This document shows, one piece after another, positions 12,801 to 23,300 of a stretch of 64,000 nt of DNA. Positions within the stretch are counted from its first letter, which is position 1; every line of letters starts with the position of its first letter. The position numbers and the translations under genes are program-made. The notes under the pieces were generated by a model. It searched no databases and was not told where the DNA came from. It worked only from the letters and a program-made list of their open reading frames with translations. This DNA is from Prunella strophiata (lineage: Eukaryota; Chordata; Aves; Passeriformes; Prunellidae): NCBI GenBank assembly GCA_036583965.1, contig JAZBQD010000028.1, positions 2,542,001 to 2,606,000 on the forward strand, given 5' to 3'.

Positions 12801-15800
12801 GTTGATGTTAATATAGTGCTTAAAACTTCAAAAGGGCCCATTTCACTCATTCTCTACTACCTGTTTTCTATTGCATCTCATAAAGGTGGGAGTGATACAT
12901 TGTGTTTACAGGAAGTGGAAAGCTTTGTTCTACCATTTATCTACACTGCAGATTTGTGTTGGGGTAGGTATGCTGCACACATGTTAAATGTTGCACTTTC
13001 TGAAGAACATTATGGTGGTAGCTAGAGTTTCTAGCTTGGATACAGTTACAGTTTTCAAAATATATCCTAACCTGCACAAGAGGATCTGAGGGCAGAGCTT
13101 TATAGAAAATGGTTCCCACTGTGAGAAAAGCTGTATAAAGAAAATCTTTTTCTTCTGATGCAGCCTGTATTAAGACACTTATCTAGATTAGCACAGTCGG
13201 GAATTCTAGCTAGACAAGGTGGATACGTGACCCTGGCAGCATATTCCTCATATTGCACAACTGCAAATCACCATGGAGCATGCAAGGTCCTGGAGAATGA
13301 GGTCCCCTCACTCCAAAACATTGCTATCAAAACAAAATACCAGTCTCACAATCAGAATCTGTATACTAAAAGTTTTTCATGCATTCTAAGCATCAAACAT
13401 GAATTCATTAAAATTATCAAAGACCACGAAGAACTTTGTGTTGTTTTAGTGATTGCTGGACCAGTACAACAAAACCAAATTATTAAGCCTTCAATAAGTA
13501 TAGACAACATAGAGCAGAAATAGGAGATGATGAGATGAAGGAAAATATGTCAGTTCCCAAACCCTGAAACATTGTGTAGTCACTTGTGAACTGGAAGGCA
13601 GCCAGACATTCCTACCTTAGAAGACTCCTGTTAACAGCCATGTATGCTATCACAATTCACAGCATTTTGCTTACCAGTTGAATACCTAGCACAGGATGAA
13701 AATTATTTCATTTAGACTTTCCATTTTAAAGAAATACACCTGTAACTTAATTAATAAACAGCCTGGTCAGCAGCACCCAACACAGAGAGCCTGGATCTAA
13801 AAGACACAGCAGGAGAGAACTGTTATGCTGCAGGCAGTGCAGCTGTTGAATAAGTTCCAATAAACACCTGTAATGGGAACCTTGCTCAGGGAATAGCTAT
13901 TGAATCAAAATGCCCTGTTGGTGACACAGGCCTTGTATTACTGGCTATGTGCTGCTTTCAGTGTGAGGTGCAGGAGAGAAGTCCTAAACATTTGTGGTCA
14001 TGGGAAAACACAGCACTTCACAGAAGCAGGACTTTGTGTTTAAATTAGAGATACACAATTCATGGTCACATGATGTTAACACACATTTTTATCTGAACTT
14101 GGTAAGAATTTCATTGCTTTAAATCCTTAATTTTAAACTGGTGTGAGTTCTTTTAGGAGGGACTTGCTCATTCATGTAATATAAAGATATATTTACGATG
14201 GTATTTCAAACCAACTAAGCTAAATGACATGTAGAGAGAAATGGAAGAAGCTTCTGTATGTGAACATTTAAACAACTTTCTATTATGCCAAGGGGTACAC
14301 GTGTATAAACCCCTTTTTTCACTTCAGAAAGCACTTTGAAAACAATCTCTTACTTTTTATACCAAAAACCTGTTGGTTAAGAACTTTATATAACAACAGT
14401 TTTGTAGTGTTAGACAAATCTCTCATAAGTATCCACACTTAGCACAATAAAAAAGCAGTAACATAAACCTTAGGTTAAACAGTATAAACCAGATGAAAAC
14501 AAAATTTTCAGAGAATTTCTTGTATCTCTTGCTTCTTTCTTTGTTGATATATTTACTGTACAGCCTATTTTTATTTTTTTTCTGTGAGTAAGCCTGTTTG
14601 TAGAGAAGTTCCAAGAAACCACTGTAACATAGCTGTTCATACAGGAAAACACACCACTGTATCATTGGGAGTGTGTTCCACATGCAACTCCCATGGTGCC
14701 AACCCTTCTCTTCTTCAAGCAGATACTGCACAATTAATTCTACTGTGCTTCTCCCTTCTCTCCAACTCATTATCAGTGAGGAAGTGTGAGAACAGTAGGG
14801 CTTAGCAATCTTCACTTTGCCCATGTCTCCATCATTGCCTTAGGATAAAACAGATAAAATGTTTTCATGCAGGAAAAAAACAAGCACACTGAGTTTTCAC
14901 AAACTCAAATGATTTTTAAGCTCTGTAGGTAATGGCCACTAAGGTCTATTTAGCAGACATTGCCTAAAATTACTCAGCATCTATATAAGTAGATCTGGTA
15001 TATTTGTACGCAGAAAACTGTATGTTGAAGTTCTCAAATCTGTTTTGGGGAGGGGGTGTGTGTGTGTAAATTACTATTGGTCTATAAAGAGAAGATTCAG
15101 AATTTCTCTCTCTTTAGACAAAGAGATTGATGTTTTCCCTTCTCCTTAATCACAGAAATATATTTACATTTATGTTTATAATGACCAATACCTTACTCTA
15201 CAAATCATCTCACTAGGGTGGAAGTCACTGTGATAAGGACTATCAGAAATGGAACCAAACTGTTCCTGATATATTCAGATGTGTAAAATCTACAAAGATG
15301 GAGCCATAAACTCCATCTCTGGGGTTGGTTTCTTCTCCTGACCTTAATGAGGACATGGGGACAACAGAAATAAATATTTTCTTTTCTCCAAGGAAAAAAG
15401 ACTAAGCAATTCAGGCCACACAATTTTGTTTTGTGTAGCAAACTCTTAAGGGTGTTTAATCAGCTTATTCATCCGTGTTCTTCCTTCCTAACAATCACCT
15501 TAAAAGAGCAATCTAATAACAAAGAATACACACCATTTAACTAGTGAATTTTTGCTTACCCACCACAATATGGTTAGCATTAACTCACACATTTTGTATT
15601 TCTTCCCAGCTGTTGAGTGTGGGAATAGTATTCACTAAAATTTTCATCTCCTCAGGCCTATAAATTTGTATATTCATAAAATTCCTGGTGTGCATCTTCT
15701 GTTTAGTGGTGCAAACAGCAATGAAAGCAACAGTAGCTTGTTCAGAGAAGGCTTATTGCACATGCTTTGGCTTTTCTTTATTTGAAAGGCTCTGTGATTT

Positions 15801-18800
15801 CACAGATTAAAAAAAATTAAAGGTCACTTCTTCCTGCAGCTTCCTCCAAAATAGCCTGTGGAAAAATAGCACAAAACCCTAGCTAAAAGGTCTTCACTAA
15901 GCCAGGCAAAATGGAAAACCTGTAAACCTGTGAGACTTGTACCCTGTCACCAAATGGGTAAGACAAATAATGAAAATGGAACATTTTCAGTGTGACTGAG
16001 AGACTGCTGCTGCAAACAGTTAAGGAAAAAGTCTTTTTTGCATTTCACCTTCCTCCTAGGCTCCTGTAATCTATGCCAACATACTTCTAGTATTACTTTG
16101 TTAGGCAGTAAGGTGAGAATGTGACAGTAAAACAGGTGAGAATGTGACAGTAAAACAGATGACCGGACATCCCATACTAGTTGCACTTAATAGCAAAGTA
16201 TTTTGTTTCAAAGATCTGTTATATCAAGTCAGCTCTAGGTTTTGCAGAAGAGATTGCTAGCACAGATCATAAATAAAATGGTTCTATCTCTATGAAAAGC
16301 AAAGCAGTGAAGAAAACCTTCCTACTCTAACAATTTCAATGGTATTATTCAACCAGCAAAATAACTTGAATTATAGACTTTTGCTTAAATGTGTATTTGT
16401 CTTGTAGGTTTTCTAAAAAAGGCAGCAAGTGTCAATAGTTCAATTTTTACAGGTGTTTACTTAGGTCATCTAAGCAGGTTCATCTTTCAGTTGTAAGATG
16501 CAGCACACACATAGGCACACTTCACATTTCTTGGCCACCAGAGCACTGTGCTGCAAACCAGTAGAAATCCAGTCAATTTTGATGCACAAACTTTAGGGTA
16601 ACTCTGCTAATTTATGCTGCCTCTCTTGGCCCAGTAGGAAAAGCCTTGCTCTGCAGTGCTGTGACATTGGTCTGTTTCTCTATGGAGGTAATGGGTGAAT
16701 TACAATAAATGTAGAGGCAAACAGGAGCAGAAGAGTCTAGCAGAAGTTGGACCCAGTTCTCAGAGTAACACCCTCCTTGACTTTGGAGCTGGGATCACAT
16801 TAACCAAATCAAAGAGGGCACTTCACAAAGGACTTGTTTTTCTAACATGCTCTGTGAACTCTCTTGTATATTCAGGTGCACATTTTCCTTCTCAGCTGCT
16901 TGTGCAACAAAGAACATGGGTGCTTCCAAAGGCTGTCAGACAAGGAACACTCTCACCAGGACACTTGGTGTCTCCAACACTTTGATTCCTTGTCAAAAAA
17001 AGCCTGCAGATCATTCTTACCAGCCTTGGAGATGGCCATGGGCTGAACTAGAACATCATTTTTCCCTTCCAGAGCCATGTATTAAGATCTACTTGTGACA
17101 GCAATATAGGTTACACGTAATTAGGAAAAAAAAAATACTGCTATTAGGAAGCAAAGAATATTAATTTTTAAGTACTTGCATGCAAATTGTAACATTTGTA
17201 AGAAGCTAAATTAGTTGTGAAATATGAACACTTGCATCTAGTAACAGACAATATGAGTGAGGAAGAGGATGCAAACCAGATCTTCCCAAGTCTTACAGTC
17301 ACCAAGGTTGTTATGTCCCCTCCTTTGCCACCAGTGCATGATGAAAAAAAATGGAATATTGTGATGGAGGCAAAAACATAACAGTGTGCACCTAATTTTA
17401 TCCTGTGAGCTAACAAACATTGCAACAGCATTTACAAAACAAATTAAAAAGTGGTGCAGCTAACTTGCAAGCATGTAATCTTGCTGAAGTAGAAACTCAC
17501 TCTATCCTGTTCTGAACAAACATTAACATGATGTCATCATAACAATGATCAATGCCACAATATTGATTGAGTACTAATGAACTTGACCAAGGTATTTTTC
17601 CTATTAGGAAAAAACTGAAACAACATGTCATTTGAAACAACAAATTTCAGGGAACACAACACTTTTAGACTAGTATTTAATTTGAAGACATAAGAGAAAT
17701 ACATAAATGGTATCAAAAGACAGGACACACTTAAGGGAATTAATTGAATTGTACATTTGCACCAAGACACTATCATTCCAGGTGCTGTTAGACAAAATTA
17801 AGCAATGAAAAAGCAAATCCATTTGTTTTCCTGAAAGAAAAAAAAAAAAAAAAGAAGAATAGGAAGAATCTTGTACCCTGTGAAAACATATTGATGATGA
17901 TGATTCTAAAATATTTAAATGAGCAGCAGAAAAATCTGAAGAATTATAACACCACTATTTGAAGTCAAGGAAGAAAGAAGCTCATCAAAGAAGCTGAAAA
18001 GCCTTTGACATGGGAAGATGCTACTTCTGCTGAGTTTTCAGAAGATGTGATTAGAGCATGCCAGTGGCCAAGAATGCAGACAGTAATACTCCCTAGCAGG
18101 TGCCAGAAAGTTCAGCCTCCTAAGGGCAGAGAAGTCTGGACTCTGTGAAGAGCTGCAAGGACTAAAATTTGCTGTATAAACAGCAGTAGGCACAAATGAC
18201 TAATATGCTTTTCTGTCTTCAGGAATAAACTATACCTAAAATTTTCTATGTTGAAACATTTTTAAGTTGATGCAAACAGCAGAAGTATTTCTTGCTGGTC
18301 AGACATAAATTTATTTTCATATGAAAGTGTAACATGATTTTAGAACATTAACTATACCTATTTCTTTGCAATGAACAGTTTAGCCAAGATGCAACAATTT
18401 ATTCATCAATTACCTCATTTCAATTAAAATCCTAATATTCAATTAGGAGTTTAGATAAAACTGCCAGAAGAGAGGCTTAGAAAAAATGTGTGTGTGTGTG
18501 TGTTGTGGGAGAGGGAGGGCATTCCTGGAACACTGTCTGTGCTTGCTAAAAGCCATCCAGAAGTCCACATGATGATATCCACCTCTTCAGAGCCACAAGG
18601 GCAATGGATGGCAGGTATCAGCAGAGGAAGAGGAGAATGGAACAAAAACCAGCAAACTGAGCAGAAGAGAGAGACAGGTCTTGAGCTGTTAATCTTCCAC
18701 ATCCAGATCTGGATGGAGCCTGAAACAACTCTGCAGAAAACACATACTTTGCAAATAGATCTGGTACCTCTGTTCTATATAAGAACTAAGAGGTATTTTA

Positions 18801-20110
18801 ATTCCATTACAAATAAAACAATTAGATCTTTGTCAAATGACTAAACTCGACTGCCAGTGGAGTTAGAGTGCCATAAAAAACCCCAACATATTGCGTGAGA
18901 CACTTATGCTGTTTCCAGACACTCTACCCAGAATGGGTGAGTGAAAGAGCTGCATGTTTAGAAGATACATTATCACTAATTAGACTGCTTCAGATAATTG
19001 TAGCAGAATGTGGCTCTGCTTTAGCAACAGCAAAGCACAAGATCACATTTTTTCCTTCTAAAGGTGAACTTCAAAATATTTTGAGAGACAGTAAAGATTT
19101 TCACGTACGGTGTTAGAGCTTTACTCATACAAGGAAAAATTAAGATTATTGACTATTATGGGAGAAATAACTTGAAATTTACTAAACCTGTCAGTTTCTT
19201 GTGTTTTAGGTTTATCAGATATTTTAAAACTGTCAGTTTCATGTGGTTGCTATCTACCAGAAATTTACCAGCAGTTTTCTGTTTGGTGACTGCCAGAAGA
19301 GAGAGCTGACCAGTGAGAGAGCTACACCGACCCGTGTACCCTCACAGCTGACTGCTCTTCTCCAGCTGGGAATGTACAGTCCAAATGTTATAACCAGACA
19401 CTGGAGAAAGGCACAGAAAAGCCTACAATATGATCGAGGAGAATTTATTGACCAAACGGTGATGTACACTCGTCATTAAGCCCGAAAGAGAAGTCTGTAA
19501 AGTGATTTTGTCACGAAGGTGGCACAGGTGGTCCAGAGGGTGAGTGCCGATGCGGAGGTGTTTGCCTCGGCACCATCCACTGCCACTCCGCTCCGTCCTG
19601 GCCGTCCGCATCCCCCGTGCCCGCAGGCCGCGCCTCCGCAGCCGCTTCCCGGGCTGGCGGCGGGACGGAGCCCCCATCCCGCCCCGTGCCGTGCCCTCAG
19701 CTGGGAGGGCAGAAAGCTCCTGAGGCCAGCGGGGACGCGGTGCCCCGTGCAGGGCCTTCTGTCCCGTCCTCATCCCTACCTGGATGAGGCATCCAGGTAG
19801 CGGTGCCCCGCAGCTGGGCAAGATGCACCTCACCTCACCTCACCTCGCCTCGCCCTGCCTGGGCGTGCATACGAGGCGCATCATTTGAAACACACGCATT
19901 TCATTCCTCTTTCCTTCCCCACCGCAGCGCGATGGCAGCGGGGAGCGCGGGGCCGAGCCCGCTCTGCCCCAGGGCCCGCCGCCGCCTCTGTGGGACCCGG
20001 CGCCACCGCCCGTCCCGGCGCTCACTCACCTCGGCCGCGGCGCGGCCCGGCCAGAGCAGGGCGAGCAGCAGCAGCGGCGCCAGGCGGCCCGGGCAGCCCC
20101 CGCCGGCCAT
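727..20110 (-). CDS. COL4A3: Collagen type IV alpha-3 chain, 5' part (9 exons, incomplete)
   Basis: The product is a secreted basement-membrane collagen chain that assembles with alpha4(IV) and alpha5(IV). Joined minus-strand exons are 20030-20110, 8965-9021, 5826-5915, 3858-3902, 3346-3390, 2990-3052, 2243-2296, 1405-1431 and 727-804. All junctions are phase 0, giving 540 nt or 180 codons out of roughly 1,670 expected. In order they encode a signal peptide, the alpha3 cysteine cluster [13 protein letters not shown], then Gly-X-Y repeats of the 7S region with one imperfection in exon 9. The NC1 domain and most of the triple helix lie beyond the left edge. ATG at 20110 is the first in-frame ATG, has G at -3 and +4, and gives a classical signal peptide. 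COL4A4 diverges from the same CpG island, as in mammals. Identity over alpha1 or alpha5 rests on the cysteine cluster and the match to recalled mammalian alpha3 exons. Confidence 0.95.
1405..1431 (-). CDS. COL4A3: COL4A3 exon 8, 27-nt micro-exon
   Basis: Nine codons, GVAGIKGEK, three perfect triplets. The acceptor has a strong run of T followed by CCTAG. The donor AAG|GTCAGT is weak, with C at +3, so this micro-exon is a candidate for occasional skipping, which would keep the frame. Confidence 0.88.
2243..2296 (-). CDS. COL4A3: COL4A3 exon 7
   Basis: 18 codons, [18 protein letters not shown], perfect Gly-X-Y and aligned with the mammalian GEQGFPG... exon. The donor is CCA|GTAAGT and the acceptor CTTTCAG. 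Confidence 0.95.
2990..3052 (-). CDS. COL4A3: COL4A3 exon 6, with Cys and N-glycosylation sequon
   Basis: 21 codons ending GVPGCNGTK. It carries a cysteine in the 7S helix and an NGT sequon directly after it. I recall mammalian alpha3 as GCSGSK here, so the bird keeps the CNGT form seen in alpha1 and alpha5. The donor is AAG|GTACAA and the acceptor TTTTAG. Confidence 0.95.
3346..3390 (-). CDS. COL4A3: COL4A3 exon 5
   Basis: 15 codons, [15 protein letters not shown], perfect Gly-X-Y, with the GFSG...GLP signature of mammalian alpha3. The donor is CCT|GTAAGT; the acceptor is ATCATTAG with a weak pyrimidine tract. Confidence 0.94.
3858..3902 (-). CDS. COL4A3: COL4A3 exon 4
   Basis: 15 codons, [15 protein letters not shown], five perfect Gly-X-Y triplets. 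The acceptor is GATCTAG, the donor CGA|GTAAGT. At 45 nt it fits the family's exons built of whole triplets. Confidence 0.94.
4135..4340 (-). mobile_element. CR1 LINE fragment
   Basis: Plus-strand text CAGAATGCTTCAACTTGGAA..GGGACCTTAAAGATCAT..GTTCCAACCCCCTG..CATGGGCAGGGAC and further to CTTGAACTTCCAGGGG is the reverse complement of the CR1 3' region. It lies in COL4A3 intron 3, in the sense orientation of that gene. Confidence 0.88.
5315..5332 (+). repeat. (GAAA)n microsatellite
   Basis: About four GAAA units, AAGAAAGAAAGAAAGAAAGC, in COL4A3 intron 3. Confidence 0.8.
5826..5915 (-). CDS. COL4A3: COL4A3 exon 3: start of Gly-X-Y repeat
   Basis: 30 codons, ten perfect triplets beginning [14 protein letters not shown] and ending GPPGPQGPK. 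It matches mammalian alpha3 exon 3 position for position. The acceptor is TTTACAG and the donor AAG|GTAGGT. Confidence 0.96.
6230..6680. repeat. GC-richer segment, possible old LTR or other repeat
   Basis: Base composition changes abruptly from AT-rich intron to a segment with many CTG/CAC words, a CCTTTTATACCC motif at 6388-6399 and repeated CACAG words at its left side. No coding pattern and no splice-flanked frame. It could be a solo LTR, but I cannot name a family. Confidence 0.25.
6772..6827 (+). repeat. T-rich (GTTTT)n/(GTTT)n low-complexity repeat
   Basis: Runs of GTTTT then GTTT units broken by GGGG, in COL4A3 intron 2. Confidence 0.85.
7505..7725. other. Small GC-rich islet in COL4A3 intron 2
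   Basis: About 220 bp with several CpG (GCATCGCAAGG, GGCCGCTGGAGG, GGTTCGG, CCACGCGGTG) in an AT-rich intron. Open frames cross it on both strands but show no family resemblance. It could be a regulatory element or a repeat fragment. Confidence 0.3.
8965..9021 (-). CDS. COL4A3: COL4A3 exon 2: N-terminal 7S cysteine cluster
   Basis: 19 codons, [19 protein letters not shown]. The four cysteines match the mammalian alpha3 N-terminus (pattern CVC...CFCD). They serve inter-chain disulfide bonding of the 7S tetramer. The acceptor is TTTTCAG, the donor AAG|GTAAGA, and both ends are phase 0. Confidence 0.95.
16111..16156 (+). repeat. Perfect tandem duplication of a 23-bp unit
   Basis: Two identical adjacent copies of a 23-bp unit starting AGGTGAGAATGTGACAG, in COL4A3 intron 1, followed by a diverging AGATGAC. 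Confidence 0.9.
17838..17853 (+). repeat. Poly-A tract
   Basis: Run of A in COL4A3 intron 1, with no recognisable retrogene upstream. Confidence 0.8.
18487..18503 (+). repeat. (TG)n microsatellite
   Basis: About eight TG units in COL4A3 intron 1. A shorter TG run is at 15056-15067. Confidence 0.85.
19826..19855 (+). repeat. (CACCT)n pentamer repeat at CpG-island edge
   Basis: Units CACCT CACCT CACCT CACCTCGCCTCGCC just downstream of the COL4A3 exon 1 donor, within intron 1. Confidence 0.8.
20030..20110 (-). CDS. COL4A3: COL4A3 exon 1 coding part: signal peptide
   Basis: 27 codons, starting [20 protein letters not shown] and ending GRAAAE. The hydrophobic Leu core followed by small residues (AAA) is a typical signal peptide with probable cleavage just before or after the terminal Glu. 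The donor is GAG|GTGAGT. The exon lies inside the CpG island. The 5' UTR extends to higher coordinates, but its start cannot be read from sequence. Confidence 0.93.
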
Positions 20111-20230
20111 CCCCCCCTCGGCGCTGCCTGCGCGGCGTCCCGGGGCGCTTCCACTCTGCCCCCCTCCCGCCGTCCCGTGGGTTTTTGCCTGAGGGTTCCT
20201 CCGCACCCGCCTCGGCGCTCCCGGGTCGCG

Positions 20231-20240
20231 GCCCCGCCCA
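20231..20240 (-). promoter_or_regulatory. GC box (Sp1-type site)
   Basis: GCCCCGCCCA on the plus strand, reading TGGGCGGGGC on the minus strand, is a full Sp1/KLF consensus. It lies 121 bp upstream of the COL4A3 ATG and about 140 bp upstream of the COL4A4 exon 1 donor, a position suited to serve both directions. Confidence 0.6.
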
Positions 20241-20382
20241 GGCCACCCCTGTCCTCCACCCCCTCATCTCCCCCCGCGAGCCTTGGGCAGCGCTGGCAGC
20301 CGCCGCCCGCCTGTCCGTCCGTCCGTCCTCAGCGGGCATGGAGTGAGCGAGGTGTCGGGGGCTTTCCCGCCTGCGAGCTGAG
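20241..20382 (+). other. COL4A4: Putative non-coding exon 1 of COL4A4 (5' end approximate)
   Basis: The 3' end is set by the strong donor GCTGAG|GTGAGC at 20383, facing away from COL4A3. A non-coding first exon is needed because the first coding exon is 5 kb away and is preceded by an in-frame TAA. The 5' end is a guess. It contains a (GTCC)n run at 20311-20327 and a two-codon upstream ORF at 20338. Confidence 0.55.
20338..20346 (+). promoter_or_regulatory. Minimal upstream ORF in COL4A4 5' UTR
   Basis: ATG GAG TGA: a Met-Glu-stop ORF within the putative exon 1, with G at +4. If transcription starts upstream of it, it could reduce or modulate translation of alpha4. Role is inference. Confidence 0.4.
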
Positions 20383-23300
20383 GTGAGCGCCGCGGACGGG
20401 CAGCCCCGGGCGGGGGCAGCTGGCGCTGCTCGGGACGGGGCTGGCAGCGCTGAGGGGCAGCCCCGGCCCGGGACCGCGGGAGGCGTCCCGGCTTGCCGGC
20501 CGGCTCCGTCCCCCGCCCGCGCCGCCGTGAGGGCGCAGGTGTTGGGCCCGCCCGAACCGCGGGGCTCCGGCGGGAGCGGGGCCGGGGCCAGCCCCGGGCG
20601 CCGCCCGAAGGAGGCACGGGCTGCACCCGAACGGAGCGGGGTCGGCCCTGGGTCCCGGCGGGGAGCAGGGCACGGTGAAACCGGGCGGGAGCGAGGCGGT
20701 GCCGGGAAAGGCGGCGGCGGCAGCCGGGACAGCCAGGGCCGTCCTGCCGCTGCCGGGGCGCTCCCGGGCACGGACGGGAGCTCCTTCAGCAAGGCTTTCC
20801 GCTCCCTCGAGTGTTTTCTTTATGAGACAGAGGAAACTCCCGGAGAGGACTAAATGCTGCCCCACCGTATAAATGGAAAGCAGCAAGAAATGTTTCTCCC
20901 CAGGGTTTCCACGTAATATGATAAAAAGCTTTTGCGAATGGAATTGTGATTTGTAAAGCGTCGGCAATGTGTAAAGTTTGTCACATTTATGTTATTGACA
21001 GAAGTGCTGCATGATCAAGGTAACCTTTCACCAAATAGAGTGCTGTTTTGAGAAGGTGCAAACTTAGAAAGCATGCTGGCAGTGCCAGCCAGCAGCAGCC
21101 TTATTTTGTCTGTAGTGTTCATGGATGCTATGCTGGAAAGCCCATGTTACAGGTTTCATTTGCACTAGAAGTGATACAGCAAAAGCAACTATGTAATAAA
21201 TGTATATAAATTTAGGAGTACTCATGAAATACAAAGCTAAAGGCTTTAGTGAGCAGAAAACTAGCCACAGAGCTTTGTAAAACAGCTTCTCTGACAGGCA
21301 CAAGAGTAGAGCTGGATCTCCACTCAGTGGACCATACTCAACCTCTTATGAAATCTGCTGTGAAAGCTGGTTAGCAGAAGCTACTTCTCCAAAAAGTTTG
21401 GTAGTACCAGTAAGAACATGCCTCAGGAAGAGGTGAGCATTATCTTCAGTTCCAAAGATCTTGTACATAGCAACATGTTAAAACAACTTGACTCTAAAAT
21501 ATCCAACATCTGTGAGAGCAAACTGGTATGGACAGCAAGGTATGGAGTGAAAAGGAAAGAACTCCCCTGGTTTCAGGCCAGATTGATGGTGACCATGTAG
21601 AAGAAATAGTATCCATTACTGGAATTTCACATGAGAAGTACTGGTGTCAGAGAGAAGGTTGTAGACATTTATTCAAAAGTGAAAACAAAAGGTGCATAAC
21701 CTGTCTATGAGACAATGAGTTCAGAGCAAGTGAGACTACAGTGGAAGAGAGTGATCAGTCCTCTGAAATGAGGACAATTTCAATCCAAAATGCCCCAGCA
21801 TGGCTCTCACTTTAAAGACAGTACTCAAAAGGAGAGCTGTTGAATACTAGGCCAATGAGTTATTGGAAGAAACAGAAGAAAGCAGGCAGACCACTCTTAG
21901 GGGCAACGAAGGAACTCATGCAGAATACTGAGTGAATGAAACACTGCTATAATAAAGAGATACTGAGTTAGTTTTCAAATGATGAAAACCCTGTGTGGAA
22001 ATTAAAAAAAAAAAAGAAAAAAAGAAGAAGTCAGCAAGCTCAAAGCAAAAATGTGAAAGTGCTAATAAGGGAGATGTATCAAAAAGGCAAAATATTTAAA
22101 AAGAATCCTCTTCACTTGCAAACCACCTCCTTCACTGACCTTGAGCAGCTGGCTGCTAAGTGGCTCAGCTGAATGGGAGTTTTGTGTGTTTATAGTTAAG
22201 AAACAACAAGTAATGTTGCACTCTGAGATTGTCACATAGAAGCACACATGCCTTTATGTGAGTTTCTAGGACAGATCTGTGACTCCAAAGGAGCACTGAG
22301 CTGCTACAAAGGTAAGATCAGCTAGTGATGTTCTCTGCCCTGCTCACCATTGCCATCACTGGCAGCATCCATCCACAGAAAGCCTGTGGAACCTCGATGC
22401 ACACTGATGTTGCTGATACTGCTGTAATCCATGATATTATCTGAGAGCTACAAACTCAGACAATCTTGTCTGTCTAAACAGCTGTCCAGCTTAGCATCAG
22501 TTGTGCCAAAATGTATACCTGCAGCTGCCTGTAGAGCTACTTTACAAAAATCCAACAAAAGCACCAGTACATGAACACTGGAGATCAACCTTAATTCTAG
22601 AAAGCAATTGAAAGCTGCATCTAATTAAAGTTTGTCCTTTTCTACAGTAACTGGTACTTATTTTAACTTTGGTTTTGTTTCCTTGGTTCTCTGTGGTAAA
22701 GAAAGGATAATACTATTTTCAGGAATATTTTTAGTGGGAAACATTAACGATGTATGAATTTAGTATAAAGTGCAAAGTTTTATAGAACACTGTAAATGAA
22801 AAAATAGGACTTATTGGAAAGAATGGAGAGAGTATTGAATATGTCCATCATGAATGAGGCAGAAGTCCTATGGAAAACAGCATATATGTTCACAGACTTC
22901 AAATGACTGTCCTAATTATATGCATAAAAAAACCACATTAAAACTGAGCACACAACGCCATTTTTTATTTCACAACTTCTGAATCCTTGACTTTGCAACT
23001 TGTGTGGTATTGTTGCATGTGATGTTGCTTCCTTTGGATGTAATGAAAATACAGTTAGGACTGCTCTAATTATTTTTACCTCAATAACTATAGCTGTGTA
23101 TCTGCATCAAACTATGGCTCATGTCCCCTGTTCTTTAGCAGAGTTACTGAGAATGAAATTGTCTTGCTTCTTGATTCCTGTCTAGAAAGTAAACATCTAG
23201 ATTATGTTATACTGCCAGCTTTTTCCCTTCTGTTTTCTGAGGCTGAGGTGAGGTGTGGTGATCTCATGTGAAACTTATTCCTTTGGTGTCAGTGAGTGTG

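Larger units (their letters stand above)
9022..20029 (-). other. COL4A3: COL4A3 intron 1, about 11 kb
   Basis: Long first intron. No coding exon pattern, tRNA or recognisable mobile element seen; short simple repeats and a 23-bp duplication are listed separately. The last 0.5 kb toward the promoter belongs to the CpG island. Confidence 0.85.
19530..20860. promoter_or_regulatory. CpG island and shared bidirectional COL4A3/COL4A4 promoter
   Basis: A sharply bounded block of very high GC with frequent CpG in an otherwise AT-rich window. It contains the COL4A3 signal-peptide exon (ATG 20110, minus) and the putative COL4A4 exon 1 donor (20382, plus), only 272 bp apart. No TATA box lies between them; there are GC boxes and C-rich tracts. 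Head-to-head pairs with a shared promoter are known for all three type IV collagen gene pairs, so the role is inferred with good confidence. The actual start sites cannot be read here. Long open frames across this block on both strands are products of GC content. Confidence 0.88.

Noticed and set aside
13158..13523. 121-codon plus-strand open frame in COL4A3 intron 1
   Set aside because: No domain, no promoter or splice context, and random-looking sequence.
14423..14824. 133-codon minus-strand open frame in COL4A3 intron 1
   Set aside because: Composition is that of AT-rich intron (Lys/Tyr/Phe-rich), overlaps other frames, and has no recognisable homology.
20022..20853. Long Pro/Arg/Gly/Ala-rich open frames on both strands of the CpG island (up to 256 codons)
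   Set aside because: They overlap each other on both strands, follow from the high GC content and lack of stops, and show no domain or Gly-X-Y pattern. Only the 81-nt COL4A3 signal-peptide segment within is supported.
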